The notes under the pieces were generated by a model. It saw only the letters and a list, made by a program, of their open reading frames with translations. It had not been told where the DNA came from and searched no databases. DNA of 64,000 nucleotides from Syntrophorhabdaceae bacterium (GTDB lineage Bacteria > Desulfobacterota > Syntrophorhabdia > Syntrophorhabdales > Syntrophorhabdaceae), in assembly GCA_035541755.1 (NCBI GenBank), contig DATKMQ010000055.1, forward strand, positions 1 to 64,000, in the 5' to 3' direction. The position numbers and the translations under genes are program-made. Numbering within the stretch: the first letter of the stretch is position 1; each line of letters starts with the position of its first letter. Below, piece after piece: positions 23,729-32,525 of this stretch.

Positions 23729-25711
23729 CTACATGTTGACCCTGATGGGCAAAATTACTGTTGCAATGCCGTCCCATTGGAGCCGCCGCTGAATGGCGTA
23801 AGCGGTCTCGTTGTGCAGGACCTTTTGGAACGGGGTCTCATGCTTGAATACGAGTTTTCCGGTGAACACGGTGGAACGGGGAAACTCATTGACCGTGGCT
23901 TCCACGAGTTCTGTTACACTGTCGACAACGTCAGTCGCGATGTTTGTCCGGTAGTCAGCAGGAAAGCCGTGGGAACGGGTTATTTTCACGTATTTCATTA
24001 GCCCTTTCTTTGCCGATTCCCTGAGGGCCTCCATCTCGGCAATCCCCTTAAATGATCCTGAATCTACCTCTGCCACGGAAACAAAGATAAAGTTCTTATA
24101 CACGTTTGGAAAATTCTTAACGATCGAAAGAAGTGTATGAAGTCCGAAGCCGTTAAAGCCGCCCACGAGAAGAACCGCCGTCATTTCTTTCGGGTCCACA
24201 GGCTCATTGTTGAAGGGGGCCGTTGCCGGTATGTCGGAGAGCGTCTCTTCGAGTTGACGCACGCTGCTTCTGACCTTTCGATAGTGGCTTCGAATGAGAT
24301 AGCACAGGCCTACCACCAGAGAAGTGATAAAAAGGGTGACCCAGCCTCCTTCGGTAAACTTCTCATAGACCGTTACCATGAGAATTGTGACGCAGAGACC
24401 GAGACCTATGATATGGATTACGATGTGCTGTTTCCATTTCAGGTCCAGTTGCCTGTTTTTGAGATAAAAGCGAACCATGCCGAATTGTGAAAGGGAGAAG
24501 GTGAGAAAAACGTTGATCGAATACATAACCACAAGGGCAGATACCGACCCTCGTGTATAGACAAGCAGGCAGATTGCAGCCGTACCCATGAGGAGTACCC
24601 CGTTCTGCATGGAAAGCCTCTCCGAGAGCGCGGCAAACCGTCTCGGAAACCATGAATCAATCGCCATATTTGACATGACCCGAGGACCGTCAATAAAACC
24701 GGCCTGGGCGCCAACAACGAGGAGGGCGCCTTCCGAGAGAATCGTAATCAGAGCGAGATAATACCCCAGAGGCCACCTTCCAAAGATACTATCGGCGAGA
24801 ACGGCATTGAGAGTTCTGCCTTCGATCGGTTGTATTCTGAAGAGGAAATAACAGAACAAGAGGCCGCCGGCCGTGATGGCAAGGGAGGTTGCCATATACA
24901 GCATCGTGCGTTTCCCCGTATGGACTTTGGGCTCGCGCATGATCTGCATGCCGTTGGATACGGCCTCAAGACCTGTGTATGTGCCGCCGCCGAGAGAAAA
25001 GGCGCGCAGAAACAACGATAGCACCCCGATGAACCCTATGGCCGAGAGGTCATAGCGAAATGAGCCTTTGAGCTCGCTGACAAGCGGCCTGACCTGGTCC
25101 GTGTGGGTGATTATGCCATGTCCGATCAAGATAGCGTGTGTCAGCACGAATACCATGAAGATGGGGGCAAGCATTGTAACCGATTCCTTGACCCCTCGGA
25201 GATTGAGCACCACGAGGAGAAAGATGAGGAAGACGACGAAGAATATTTTATACTGCTGGTACGAGAGGGGTAGAAAACTGAAGAGTGCGTCACCGCAGGA
25301 GACGAGCGACACCGTGATTGTCAGCATATAGTCGACGAGCAAGGCACATCCCGATATGACGCCGGCATTTTCGCTTATCGTGTGGGTCGCAACGATGTAG
25401 CCGCCACCCCCGTGAGGGAAATGTTCGATGATCCGGGAGTAGGCATAGGATATGATAATAACAGTGAACGCCGTGGCGAGTCCCAGAAAGAGGGCGAGAT
25501 AGGTATGCCTCCCCAGGGCCCTGAACGCTTCCTCGGGGCCATAGGAAGATGAGGAAAGTCCATCGGCCCCAAGCCCTATCCATGCCAGAATAGGAATGAG
25601 GGACAATTTGTGAAATATGGAAGGTTCGTTGACGTCACGGGGCGCACCGATAATCTTTCTCTTTAGCCTTTCGAGTATTCTCTGTTCGTTTTCCGGAGCG
25701 GCCGGTTCCAT
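23729..25711 (-). CDS. APC-superfamily permease with long cytoplasmic C-terminus
   Basis: Transporter of 660 aa. About 12 membrane helices cover residues 35-470; the first is followed by GADGLSSSSYGPEEAFRALG and FPHGGGGYIVATHTISENAG, features of the APC amino-acid/cation permease superfamily. Residues about 490-660 form a soluble domain (TAVLLVGGFNGFGLHTLLSI) resembling a nucleotide- or universal-stress-like fold. Substrate unknown; the arrangement is like large permeases often annotated as amino acid or potassium carriers. Monocistronic and convergent to the kinase/BON gene. Confidence 0.8.
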   Translation of the reverse strand: MEPAAPENEQRILERLKRKIIGAPRDVNEPSIFHKLSLIPILAWIGLGADGLSSSSYGPEEAFRALGRHTYLALFLGLATAFTVIIISYAYSRIIEHFPHGGGGYIVATHTISENAGVISGCALLVDYMLTITVSLVSCGDALFSFLPLSYQQYKIFFVVFLIFLLVVLNLRGVKESVTMLAPIFMVFVLTHAILIGHGIITHTDQVRPLVSELKGSFRYDLSAIGFIGVLSLFLRAFSLGGGTYTGLEAVSNGMQIMREPKVHTGKRTMLYMATSLAITAGGLLFCYFLFRIQPIEGRTLNAVLADSIFGRWPLGYYLALITILSEGALLVVGAQAGFIDGPRVMSNMAIDSWFPRRFAALSERLSMQNGVLLMGTAAICLLVYTRGSVSALVVMYSINVFLTFSLSQFGMVRFYLKNRQLDLKWKQHIVIHIIGLGLCVTILMVTVYEKFTEGGWVTLFITSLVVGLCYLIRSHYRKVRSSVRQLEETLSDIPATAPFNNEPVDPKEMTAVLLVGGFNGFGLHTLLSIVKNFPNVYKNFIFVSVAEVDSGSFKGIAEMEALRESAKKGLMKYVKITRSHGFPADYRTNIATDVVDSVTELVEATVNEFPRSTVFTGKLVFKHETPFQKVLHNETAYAIQRRLQWDGIATVILPIRVNM

Positions 25712-25945
25712 TCATTCTCCTTGTGTGTGGATATGTTATCGTGTGCGACCAGGATATGGCAAGAGAAATGTCTTCATCAGATTATGGCGGATAGTGTAAC
25801 GCAGGTCACAAAAAAAATGCAACTTATAGAGCGCACTACCTTACAGAAAGCCCGATCCAGGAAAGAGCGTACAGGAACCGCAGAGGCTGCCAAAGCACCT
25901 ACCCGGGAGGCTTTCGAAGCGAGGGAGAGTGGCCTTGATTTTTCA

Positions 25946-25976
25946 TTGACACATTTTTTGGAATAAGTTCTAATAT
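25946..25976 (+). promoter_or_regulatory. Sigma70 promoter of the HTH/ExeA-like pair
   Basis: A perfect TTGACA (25946-25951) with TAATAT (25971-25976) at 19-nt spacing, or TCTAAT at 17. It lies about 130 bases before the HTH gene, and its transcript would include the dyad at 26001-26035. Confidence 0.5.
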
Positions 25977-26000
25977 AGTAGGACTTGTTTCAGGAAGTAA

Positions 26001-26035
26001 TTTGATATAAAATGCGCATAAATGTTTATATCAAA
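26001..26035 (+). promoter_or_regulatory. 11-bp perfect inverted repeat, possible operator or leader hairpin
   Basis: TTTGATATAAA (26001-26011) and TTTATATCAAA (26025-26035) are exact reverse complements around 13 bases that include the palindrome ATGCGCAT. Just downstream of the promoter, it could bind the dimeric HTH protein encoded next, or fold in the RNA leader. Confidence 0.5.
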
Positions 26036-26104
26036 AGTAAAGAAACCGACGGCAAATGCGATAATAAGCGTATGGATTTATAAAAACGTTGGAGAAGAGG
26101 AATC

Positions 26105-26650
26105 ATGGAAAAACTCTGCATTGTAAAAAGGAGAACCAAAACCACAGAACCGGGGCAGGATTCCACAACAACGATAGTCACCCAGGAAAGGGAGACGGTT
26201 GTGGAGGAAACGGATGTCCAGGAACTGGACAAAACCCCAAGTTCCAGTCCATCGAACGGCTTTAACGTTCATGATGGCGACCACCTGATATTCAAAGAGG
26301 TTGCCGGCGATGAGGAGCAGATATTTTCCATCCAGTTGACGCCGGAGCAGTCGCAGGTTGTCCAGTCCATGAATTGCATTAAAGACCTCCTCTCAGGAAA
26401 ACATCACGGCGTGAAGATGTCCATGCAACAGACGGTTGACGGAAAGACTGCCTTCAATTTTCACTTCAAACCTGTGTACACCACCCGAATGCTGGATGCA
26501 CACGATGTGGCTATTATGCTTCAAATAAGCAAGAGCATGCTTTACCGACTCGTCAGAGAAAAAGAGCTGAAGAGCTACAAAGTGGGTCATCTGAGACGCT
26601 TTTTGCTTGAAGATGTTGTGGGATATTTGAGTGGTAGTATTCGAATCTGA
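26105..26650 (+). CDS. HTH protein with C-terminal excisionase/MerR-like domain
   Basis: Protein of 181 aa. The last about 55 residues (LDAHDVAIMLQISKSMLYRL, then YKVGHLRRFLLEDVVGYLSG) are a short excisionase-type HTH (HTH_17 family). The N-terminal 120 residues have a Thr/Glu-rich, low-complexity opening and then a beta-rich segment (DEEQIFSIQLTPEQSQVVQS) that I do not recognise. The order is reversed relative to most regulators: the DNA-binding part is last. It sits 80 bases before an ExeA-like ATPase and may regulate it. No integrase is near, so it is not a simple excisionase. Confidence 0.7.
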   Translation: MEKLCIVKRRTKTTEPGQDSTTTIVTQERETVVEETDVQELDKTPSSSPSNGFNVHDGDHLIFKEVAGDEEQIFSIQLTPEQSQVVQSMNCIKDLLSGKHHGVKMSMQQTVDGKTAFNFHFKPVYTTRMLDAHDVAIMLQISKSMLYRLVREKELKSYKVGHLRRFLLEDVVGYLSGSIRI

Positions 26651-26730
26651 AGCCTTGCAGGTTTGTGTGGTAATGACGATAACAGCCGGTTTTAATATAT
26701 GCAGTTCCCGAAGTGAAGGAGGTTATCTAC

Positions 26731-28461
26731 ATGTATACTGATTATTGGGGACTCAAGAAGGCGCCGTTCGACAACGTGCCGGACCCTTCGATGTATGTTG
26801 AAGCGCATGCATCCGTTGAGAATACCATAGCGGAAACTCTGTTTGCCATTGAGGAAGGGAATGAATGTCTCACCGTCATAGTGGGCGATGTTGGCTTGGG
26901 AAAAACACTGTCTCTACGGATGATCCTTGATTCGCTGGATCATGAGAAATATAAGATCGCTTTCGTCACAAATCCGGATATGTCATTCGTGCAGCTCTTG
27001 CGGGAGATCATTGGCCAACTTACCGGCAAAGAGTGCGAGGTAAAGGGAAAGATCGAGTTACTCGAAGTCTTCAACAAGCTTCTTTTTTCCACGGCCGACG
27101 AAGGAAAAAAGGTGCTCATATTCATTGATGAGGCAAACGCGATCTCCCCCACAAATCTGGAGAGCTTAAGACTTCTCACGAACATGCAGGATGATGACAG
27201 GAATCTTTTCACGATAGTTTTAGCCGGACAGCTGGAATTTGCCAAGAGGCTCGAGCATCCCAAGCGGGCAAATCTTTATCAACGCATCGGTACATACAAC
27301 CGAATCGAAAAGATGGAAAGCGAAGAACTGGTCAAGAAATACGTCGAGACGAGACTTAAACTGGCGGGAGCTTCGAAAAACTTTTTTACCGACGACGCCG
27401 TGCACTGGCTCTGGGAGTTTTCGGAACACGGTGTGCCTCGGCTCATCAACAAGATAGCGAAACTATGCCTCAAAGCCGGCGAAACGAATAATTTTCACAC
27501 AATTAATGGAGAGATTGTACAACAGATCGGAGACCGGTTCGACAAAATGACAGGTCCCGCTGTGCAAAGAAGACGGATGAAAGAATCGCCGGTCCCTCAG
27601 GTCGCCAAGAAGGAAGCGGCTGAAGAGACCTTTGTGCCGGAGAAGCCCATAAAGACTCCTGAACACGCACAAGAGAAAGCGCCCGCTTTTATGGCCCCGC
27701 CGCCTCCACCGCCCCCTCCTCCCCCTCCTCCCCCTCCACCGCCCCCTCAGGCTGCCCCTGCGGTCAGCACTGCGCCGGAGATGAGCGTAGCGCGCCCACA
27801 GACGGAACCCGTTGAACTGGAATCTCAAGCGATGGCAGAAGAGCCGGTGATTGAAGTACCGAAACAGGATTTGAAGGAAGAAATCTTCCTTAAGCTCGAA
27901 GAAGAAGTCGAAGAATCATCGGCCGAGCCGATCCTGGAAAAGGCTGCGGCCGCTCCGCCGCCTCCTCCTCCGCCGCCTCCGCCACCACAGATATCGGCAG
28001 ATTCTATTCCTCAACAGAAGATTGAGGAGCGCCTGGAAACAAGGGTGCCTGCGCCTGAAGTGCCAAAAGAAGTGCCTGTTGTCGAAAAATTGGAAGATAA
28101 GATTGTCGAAAAGGCAGCGCCTCCGCCGCCTCCTCCTCCACCTGCACCACCAGAAGCAAAAGAAACGGAACCAATGGAAGCGGCGACAAAGGATGTGGTT
28201 CGCCCGACCGAAAAAGAGGCGCCTGAAGCGGGGGAAGACCCGGACACGATAATCATAGCCGGTTGCAAGATTAAGATCGATATAGCGCCGCATATTATTG
28301 AGCAGACGCACTCGGTGAGCATTGAACAACGCCGGAAGGTTGCCGGTGTGCTCGCGGCCCAGACCCTTGAAAAGAACCCGCAATTAACGGCTTCACCCAC
28401 GGTGGATCCGGTGTCCGTGTGGAGCGACATTTTGAACTTGATTATGAAGAGGCTTGAGTAG
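26731..28461 (+). CDS. ExeA/GspA-like AAA ATPase with three polyproline tracts
   Basis: ATPase of 576 aa from the ATG at 26731, placed after AAGGAGG. It opens YTDYWGLKKAPFDNVPDPS, the ExeA family start. Walker A is VGDVGLGKTLSL (about residues 51-62) and Walker B KVLIFIDEAN (about 126-135). After about residue 275 the chain becomes low in complexity: proline runs of roughly 18, 12 and 8 near residues 317, 405 and 462, separated by Glu/Val/Pro-rich linkers. A conserved-looking tail of about 80 residues follows (IIIAGCKIKIDIAPHIIEQT). Relatives couple ATP use to secretion-machine assembly or peptidoglycan passage, usually with a membrane helix that is absent here. The proline spacers may reach a distant target. 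Confidence 0.82.
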   Translation: MYTDYWGLKKAPFDNVPDPSMYVEAHASVENTIAETLFAIEEGNECLTVIVGDVGLGKTLSLRMILDSLDHEKYKIAFVTNPDMSFVQLLREIIGQLTGKECEVKGKIELLEVFNKLLFSTADEGKKVLIFIDEANAISPTNLESLRLLTNMQDDDRNLFTIVLAGQLEFAKRLEHPKRANLYQRIGTYNRIEKMESEELVKKYVETRLKLAGASKNFFTDDAVHWLWEFSEHGVPRLINKIAKLCLKAGETNNFHTINGEIVQQIGDRFDKMTGPAVQRRRMKESPVPQVAKKEAAEETFVPEKPIKTPEHAQEKAPAFMAPPPPPPPPPPPPPPPPPQAAPAVSTAPEMSVARPQTEPVELESQAMAEEPVIEVPKQDLKEEIFLKLEEEVEESSAEPILEKAAAAPPPPPPPPPPPQISADSIPQQKIEERLETRVPAPEVPKEVPVVEKLEDKIVEKAAPPPPPPPPAPPEAKETEPMEAATKDVVRPTEKEAPEAGEDPDTIIIAGCKIKIDIAPHIIEQTHSVSIEQRRKVAGVLAAQTLEKNPQLTASPTVDPVSVWSDILNLIMKRLE

Positions 28462-28494
28462 TCGAGTACTGAACAGGAATCCGCAAAAAAAGGT

Positions 28495-29388
28495 TTATCT
28501 CAATTCTTCCAACAGTTGCTTGGCGCCCCAGTGATTGGGATTGACGGATAGCACAAACTGAAGCCTTTGTTTGATTTCACCGATGCTGTCCTGGTTGAGT
28601 TTCGATTTATCCTCGAGATATTGGAGTCTGGCTACATTAAAATGGATTTCTTCCTGGTAATTGTCGATGGCTAGAGATTTGCCATAGGCAAAAACCGCTT
28701 GCTTGATACTCCCTAGCTCCTCATAGATGGTGCCCAGGCTATTCCATGCATCGGTGTTGTCCTCGCTAAGTTGTATGATCTGAGAGTAGCAGTCAAAGGC
28801 TTTCCTGTGTTCCCCCTGCTGCATCTGAAGACGTCCCAGATTATTTAGAGCTTTGAGATGGCGAGGATCGATCTTTAAGACCTCCATATATTGTTCGATG
28901 GCTTCATCGAACATATCGTGTCGGTCGTAGACTGCGGCGAGGTAAAAATGTGGCTGTGACGCATTGGGCTCGATACTGATCGCTTTCTCCCAGAGCGCTA
29001 TGGCGCCGTTATAGTCCCCCTGAAGCTCGGCTATGTGGGCGAGGTTGATGTAAGACTCCATGTGTTTGGGGTTAAGTTTTAATGCCAGCTCATACATCTG
29101 TTTTGCGCTGCCAAAGCGTTCCATTTTTTCGTATGCGTAGCCGAGATTGTTGTATGCTTCGATATTTTCTGGTTCCAGTTGAACGACCTTGGCAAAGAAC
29201 TTGAGCGCCTTCTCATACTCTTCCCTCTTGATGTATATGAGGCCGAGATTGACGTAGGCGTCAGTATATTTGGGGTCAAGCTGTATGCACGTCTTGTATG
29301 CCTTGATAGCTTTATCAAATGACTGCTCCAGTAAATGGCAGTGATATCCTTCCAAGAACCATTGCTGGGCAGTCTTTCTTACCGCCAT
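28495..29388 (-). CDS. Tetratricopeptide repeat protein
   Basis: Protein of 297 aa made of about seven TPR units between residues 18 and 250, with typical repeats such as DAYVNLGLIYIKREEYEKAL, EAYNNLGYAYEKMERF and KALNNLGRLQMQQGEHRKAF. There is no signal peptide or membrane helix, so it is probably a cytoplasmic scaffold. It lies convergent to the ExeA-like gene; the polyproline tails of that ATPase would be a possible ligand, but this is speculation. Confidence 0.85.
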   Translation of the reverse strand: MAVRKTAQQWFLEGYHCHLLEQSFDKAIKAYKTCIQLDPKYTDAYVNLGLIYIKREEYEKALKFFAKVVQLEPENIEAYNNLGYAYEKMERFGSAKQMYELALKLNPKHMESYINLAHIAELQGDYNGAIALWEKAISIEPNASQPHFYLAAVYDRHDMFDEAIEQYMEVLKIDPRHLKALNNLGRLQMQQGEHRKAFDCYSQIIQLSEDNTDAWNSLGTIYEELGSIKQAVFAYGKSLAIDNYQEEIHFNVARLQYLEDKSKLNQDSIGEIKQRLQFVLSVNPNHWGAKQLLEELR

Positions 29389-29599
29389 TCATCCCTCTCT
29401 GTATGATGAAATATGAAATTAAATACTGTCACTTGGCTCGTAGTAAATCATATGAATTTGCGGTGGCCGAAACACCAGTCTCATGTTAGCAAAGAGGTGC
29501 TTCATTGTCAAGGGCAAAAGGGGCAAGAAGCCATGCGGGTGAAGGCGCGGCGATTGAGAGCTTTCGACACATTCATTTGATCAAAGGCCAACCAATTTC

Positions 29600-31558
29600 T
29601 CATACCCTGGACGGTATCTGTCGAATGATTTCTTTGAGAGCATTAATCTTTCCTCTATCGAATTTCTTATCATGATAGTAGGTTTTTTCAAACTCCGTCA
29701 CGAAGCGGCACGCATATGTTCTGACCTCACTATCAGCAACGGAGGCGACAAATTCCTCAAGACCCTGGCAATCTCTTCTGTTATAGCCATGCTTCTCCAT
29801 TCTTCTCAAGAACTGCCCGATGACTCTGTTTTCGGGCGTCATTTTGTTGAGCAAGAATCGTCTGGCGAGAAAGATGATAGAGGTCGTAAGGGCGAGAACC
29901 AGGACGATTGCTAAAATGCGCCGTCTGCTAAGAGAGAGATTGAAAGAAGGTTTCCTGAATCCTGTCATGAAAGTGTGGGCGATAGATAACTGCTTTTCAA
30001 GATTGTAATTGATCACGATGCCATACCAGTAATAGTTGATGGTGTCGAAAAAAATCTGTAAGTGAAGAAACGTATTTTTCCCGGGAAAGGTGTAGACATC
30101 CGTGGATGCAGGCGTAGGATCCAAGCGCACCCATCCCCTTCCTGCAATGAAGGCTTCCACCCAGACATGGGCGGTCTTCTGCGGGACTATATAATAATCT
30201 CCCATATCATTGTAATAGCCGCCGTGGTATCCTCCGATAAGTCTTGAGGGGATCTTCGCGATCCTCAGCATAACGGCCATGGCAGAGGCAAAGTATTCGC
30301 AATTTCCACGCTTTGTTTCAAAGAGGAAAGATTCAAGCGGATTCTTGGACACAGGGAGGCTCTCGAGAGAATATCCATACTGTCCGCTCTTAAGATAGCG
30401 AAAGATAGCGCTCACGGATTCTTCCTGGCTCTTTGTGGAAGTAAGGCTGCGGACGAGTTCGACGATCTTCGGCGATAGTCGGGCGGGTAGCTGTAGATAG
30501 GTCTTAACGTCTATCTTTTCCTCCGCGATAGTGTCCGATATAGCCGACGTAACTTCGTAGCGGATCCTTCGCTCCATAGTCGCAGGCGAGACGTAGGTCA
30601 GATCTTTACGCCTCTTCGCCCTTCTCTGCGACATGAAGAGAGGTTTGTCGAGACCAAAGAGATAGACGTTCTGATAGGGTTCAAGGTATATAGTCTGCTT
30701 CAAAATCCTGCCAGACATGCGCGGATGCGATGGGTACTCGGTCACGGCCGTTAATGCCGTTTTTTCTGAAGTGTTCCAGGAAGTCCCGTCAAAATAGTCA
30801 AGGGTGATTCCTCTCCAATAGAGTAGAGCTTCATCAATCTTTTCCATATGCGCCCTGAAGATGACGCTTGCGTCCTCCTGAATGCTCGATATTTCGCCAA
30901 GCCTCACCCTGTCAGTGAAACCGGTTTTAGCATCACCCGGTCTATTGAGAAAGTCGAGAAGGGGATATTGCGCTCTTGGAAGTATTACGAACATCAGCGC
31001 AGAGAGAGGAATGGCGAGGATGGGTATGTAGAGGCATTTCAGGACCATTTTTCTGGCGGTCTCGCGAGTGAGCTCGAGGTTGGGGTCCTGGGCGTAGTAC
31101 GTGAGAAACACGAAGGCTATGGACAGAAGAAAGACGAAGAGCAGTAGATAGACAACAAAGATCACACCGAGCGTGAAAAGCCCTATGCCGGAAAGGAGGA
31201 AGAGCGATATGGCGTATATTTGCATGTAGTCTCTCACCTGTTCAAGCTCAAGAAACTTGATGCCGAGAAGCATGAGAAGGGCCTCAAGCATCTCGGTCAC
31301 AAAGTCGTCCTTGTTAAGCGTGAAAAGAAAAAAGAGCACCACCGCTATGGAAAAGATCGTGAGTAGACGGCGTGACACGGAAATGCCTTTGAATTCCCTG
31401 TAGATCGCGACTGCAAAAAGAAGCAGGAAGATAAGGGAGTATTCAAGATGGATATAACCCGTGAGCGCGGCAAAAGAAAGCATGCCGATGCACGCGGTCA
31501 ATCCCTTTATGAGAGACTCTATTCTGAACTGACGTGGGATGATCATCGCTACTGACAT
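29600..31558 (-). CDS. TgpA-like membrane transglutaminase
   Basis: Membrane protein of about 652 aa (ATG at 31558, 4 bases after the DUF58 stop). About seven helices lie in residues 20-200, then a periplasmic transglutaminase-like domain with the Cys-His-Asp triad: Cys in KRGNCEYFASAMAVML, His in TAHVWVEAFIAGRG and Asp in WVRLDPTPAS. One more helix and a cytoplasmic tail follow. This is the TgpA/DUF3488 architecture. It forms the standard trio with moxR and DUF58 genes, a module linked elsewhere to envelope maturation and growth in several proteobacteria. Substrate unknown. Confidence 0.88.
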   Translation of the reverse strand: MSVAMIIPRQFRIESLIKGLTACIGMLSFAALTGYIHLEYSLIFLLLFAVAIYREFKGISVSRRLLTIFSIAVVLFFLFTLNKDDFVTEMLEALLMLLGIKFLELEQVRDYMQIYAISLFLLSGIGLFTLGVIFVVYLLLFVFLLSIAFVFLTYYAQDPNLELTRETARKMVLKCLYIPILAIPLSALMFVILPRAQYPLLDFLNRPGDAKTGFTDRVRLGEISSIQEDASVIFRAHMEKIDEALLYWRGITLDYFDGTSWNTSEKTALTAVTEYPSHPRMSGRILKQTIYLEPYQNVYLFGLDKPLFMSQRRAKRRKDLTYVSPATMERRIRYEVTSAISDTIAEEKIDVKTYLQLPARLSPKIVELVRSLTSTKSQEESVSAIFRYLKSGQYGYSLESLPVSKNPLESFLFETKRGNCEYFASAMAVMLRIAKIPSRLIGGYHGGYYNDMGDYYIVPQKTAHVWVEAFIAGRGWVRLDPTPASTDVYTFPGKNTFLHLQIFFDTINYYWYGIVINYNLEKQLSIAHTFMTGFRKPSFNLSLSRRRILAIVLVLALTTSIIFLARRFLLNKMTPENRVIGQFLRRMEKHGYNRRDCQGLEEFVASVADSEVRTYACRFVTEFEKTYYHDKKFDRGKINALKEIIRQIPSRV

Positions 31559-31562
31559 GAGC

Positions 31563-32525
31563 TCAGCCTGAAGTATGATTCGGTATTGCGTCGGGCACGA
31601 GCGTACCGGCGCTATTGATTCTCGTGTTCGTTCCGTACAGGGCAAGTTCTCTGAGAAGATTAAGTCTGTGGCTCGGTGAAGCTTCGGGTGGATAGAATCT
31701 TCCGTCTATCTTTAACCCTACGGGAATGTTCTTTTTTGACAGTTGAACAATGGTGTAAGCGAGAGACGAAAGCCTTTCTTCGATATCCTTGACTGCCACC
31801 TTTTCAAAATCTATGATTACAGGCCTGTATGAAAGGGAAGAGAGCTCTTTTGTCTTGAGTTTGCCCGTCTTTGCCGTAGCTTTCCAGTGTATGTATTTGA
31901 AAGGGTCTCCCCGCACATATTCTCTGATAGACACAATGTCCGATTCATAACCTAACGCGTCCGAGAGCCGTTCTCCGCGTCCCCTCGTTTCGACCGGATA
32001 GACCGTAAAGAGTTCGCAAGGTTTAAGCGAAGGGAATACAATACAGCTCACGCTCCGACCCGTATCTTTGAAACGTGTGAAGAAGTTAAAGGGGAACACG
32101 GAATAGATGTGAGAATCTTGTATGGTATGCAATCCCCTTTTTGGAAAGGAGATGTCCGTATTAAGAGACGACGTGTCGGCCGCGTCAGTAAACGGAAACA
32201 GGGCGTCGAACTTATCTGTCTTCAGTCGGACGAGAAAGGCGGGCAAAAACCTCTTTTTGTTGTTGAGGGTGATTCTTATCGGAACCGGGGCGCCCGCGTA
32301 GATTTCTCGGGGCATATCGATGGCGAAATCAAGTTTAGAAAGATTTGCTTTTCCGAAAAGGCCGGAGAGGCTCATGAAGCTTAACAGTGCGGAAACGATG
32401 ATATAAATGAGGTTATTGTTTGTATTAGTTGCAGCGACCCCGAGGAAGATGGTGACTACGATATAAAGAAATCCCGCCTTGGAGATTCTGATTACAGGGG
32501 TATTGGTATTGCGTTTACGATGGAT
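31563..32525 (-). CDS. DUF58 membrane protein, apparently starting at a non-standard ATC codon
   Basis: DUF58 protein. The first ATG in frame (32375) would delete the conserved membrane part: upstream codons in the same open frame read IVVTIFLGVAATNTNNNLIY and further, which is the typical DUF58 opening with two helices. That frame is open back to 32565 but holds no ATG, GTG or TTG. The best start is ATC at 32525-32523, with GGGAGG 7 bases upstream, giving 320 aa and a 34-base overlap with moxR. Later landmarks: SDALGYESDIVSIREYVRGD and IHWKATAKTGKLKTKEL, the family core. It acts with the MoxR ATPase and the transglutaminase next to it. Confidence 0.8.
   Translation of the reverse strand: MHRKRNTNTPVIRISKAGFLYIVVTIFLGVAATNTNNNLIYIIVSALLSFMSLSGLFGKANLSKLDFAIDMPREIYAGAPVPIRITLNNKKRFLPAFLVRLKTDKFDALFPFTDAADTSSLNTDISFPKRGLHTIQDSHIYSVFPFNFFTRFKDTGRSVSCIVFPSLKPCELFTVYPVETRGRGERLSDALGYESDIVSIREYVRGDPFKYIHWKATAKTGKLKTKELSSLSYRPVIIDFEKVAVKDIEERLSSLAYTIVQLSKKNIPVGLKIDGRFYPPEASPSHRLNLLRELALYGTNTRINSAGTLVPDAIPNHTSG

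Larger units (their letters stand above)
25712..26104 (+). other. Intergenic region with promoter and dyad
   Basis: A gap between divergent genes. It has a weak 81-codon frame at 25721 that I reject, a promoter (25946-25976) and an 11-bp inverted repeat (26001-26035), given separately. Nothing else recognisable. Confidence 0.5.

Noticed and set aside
25721-25966. 81-codon frame upstream of the HTH gene
   Set aside because: No ribosome site, and it runs into the promoter at 25946; low-complexity charged sequence.
27463-28430. Arg-rich and Ser/Gly-rich frames opposite the proline tracts
   Set aside because: Simple antisense reading of proline codons, not genes.
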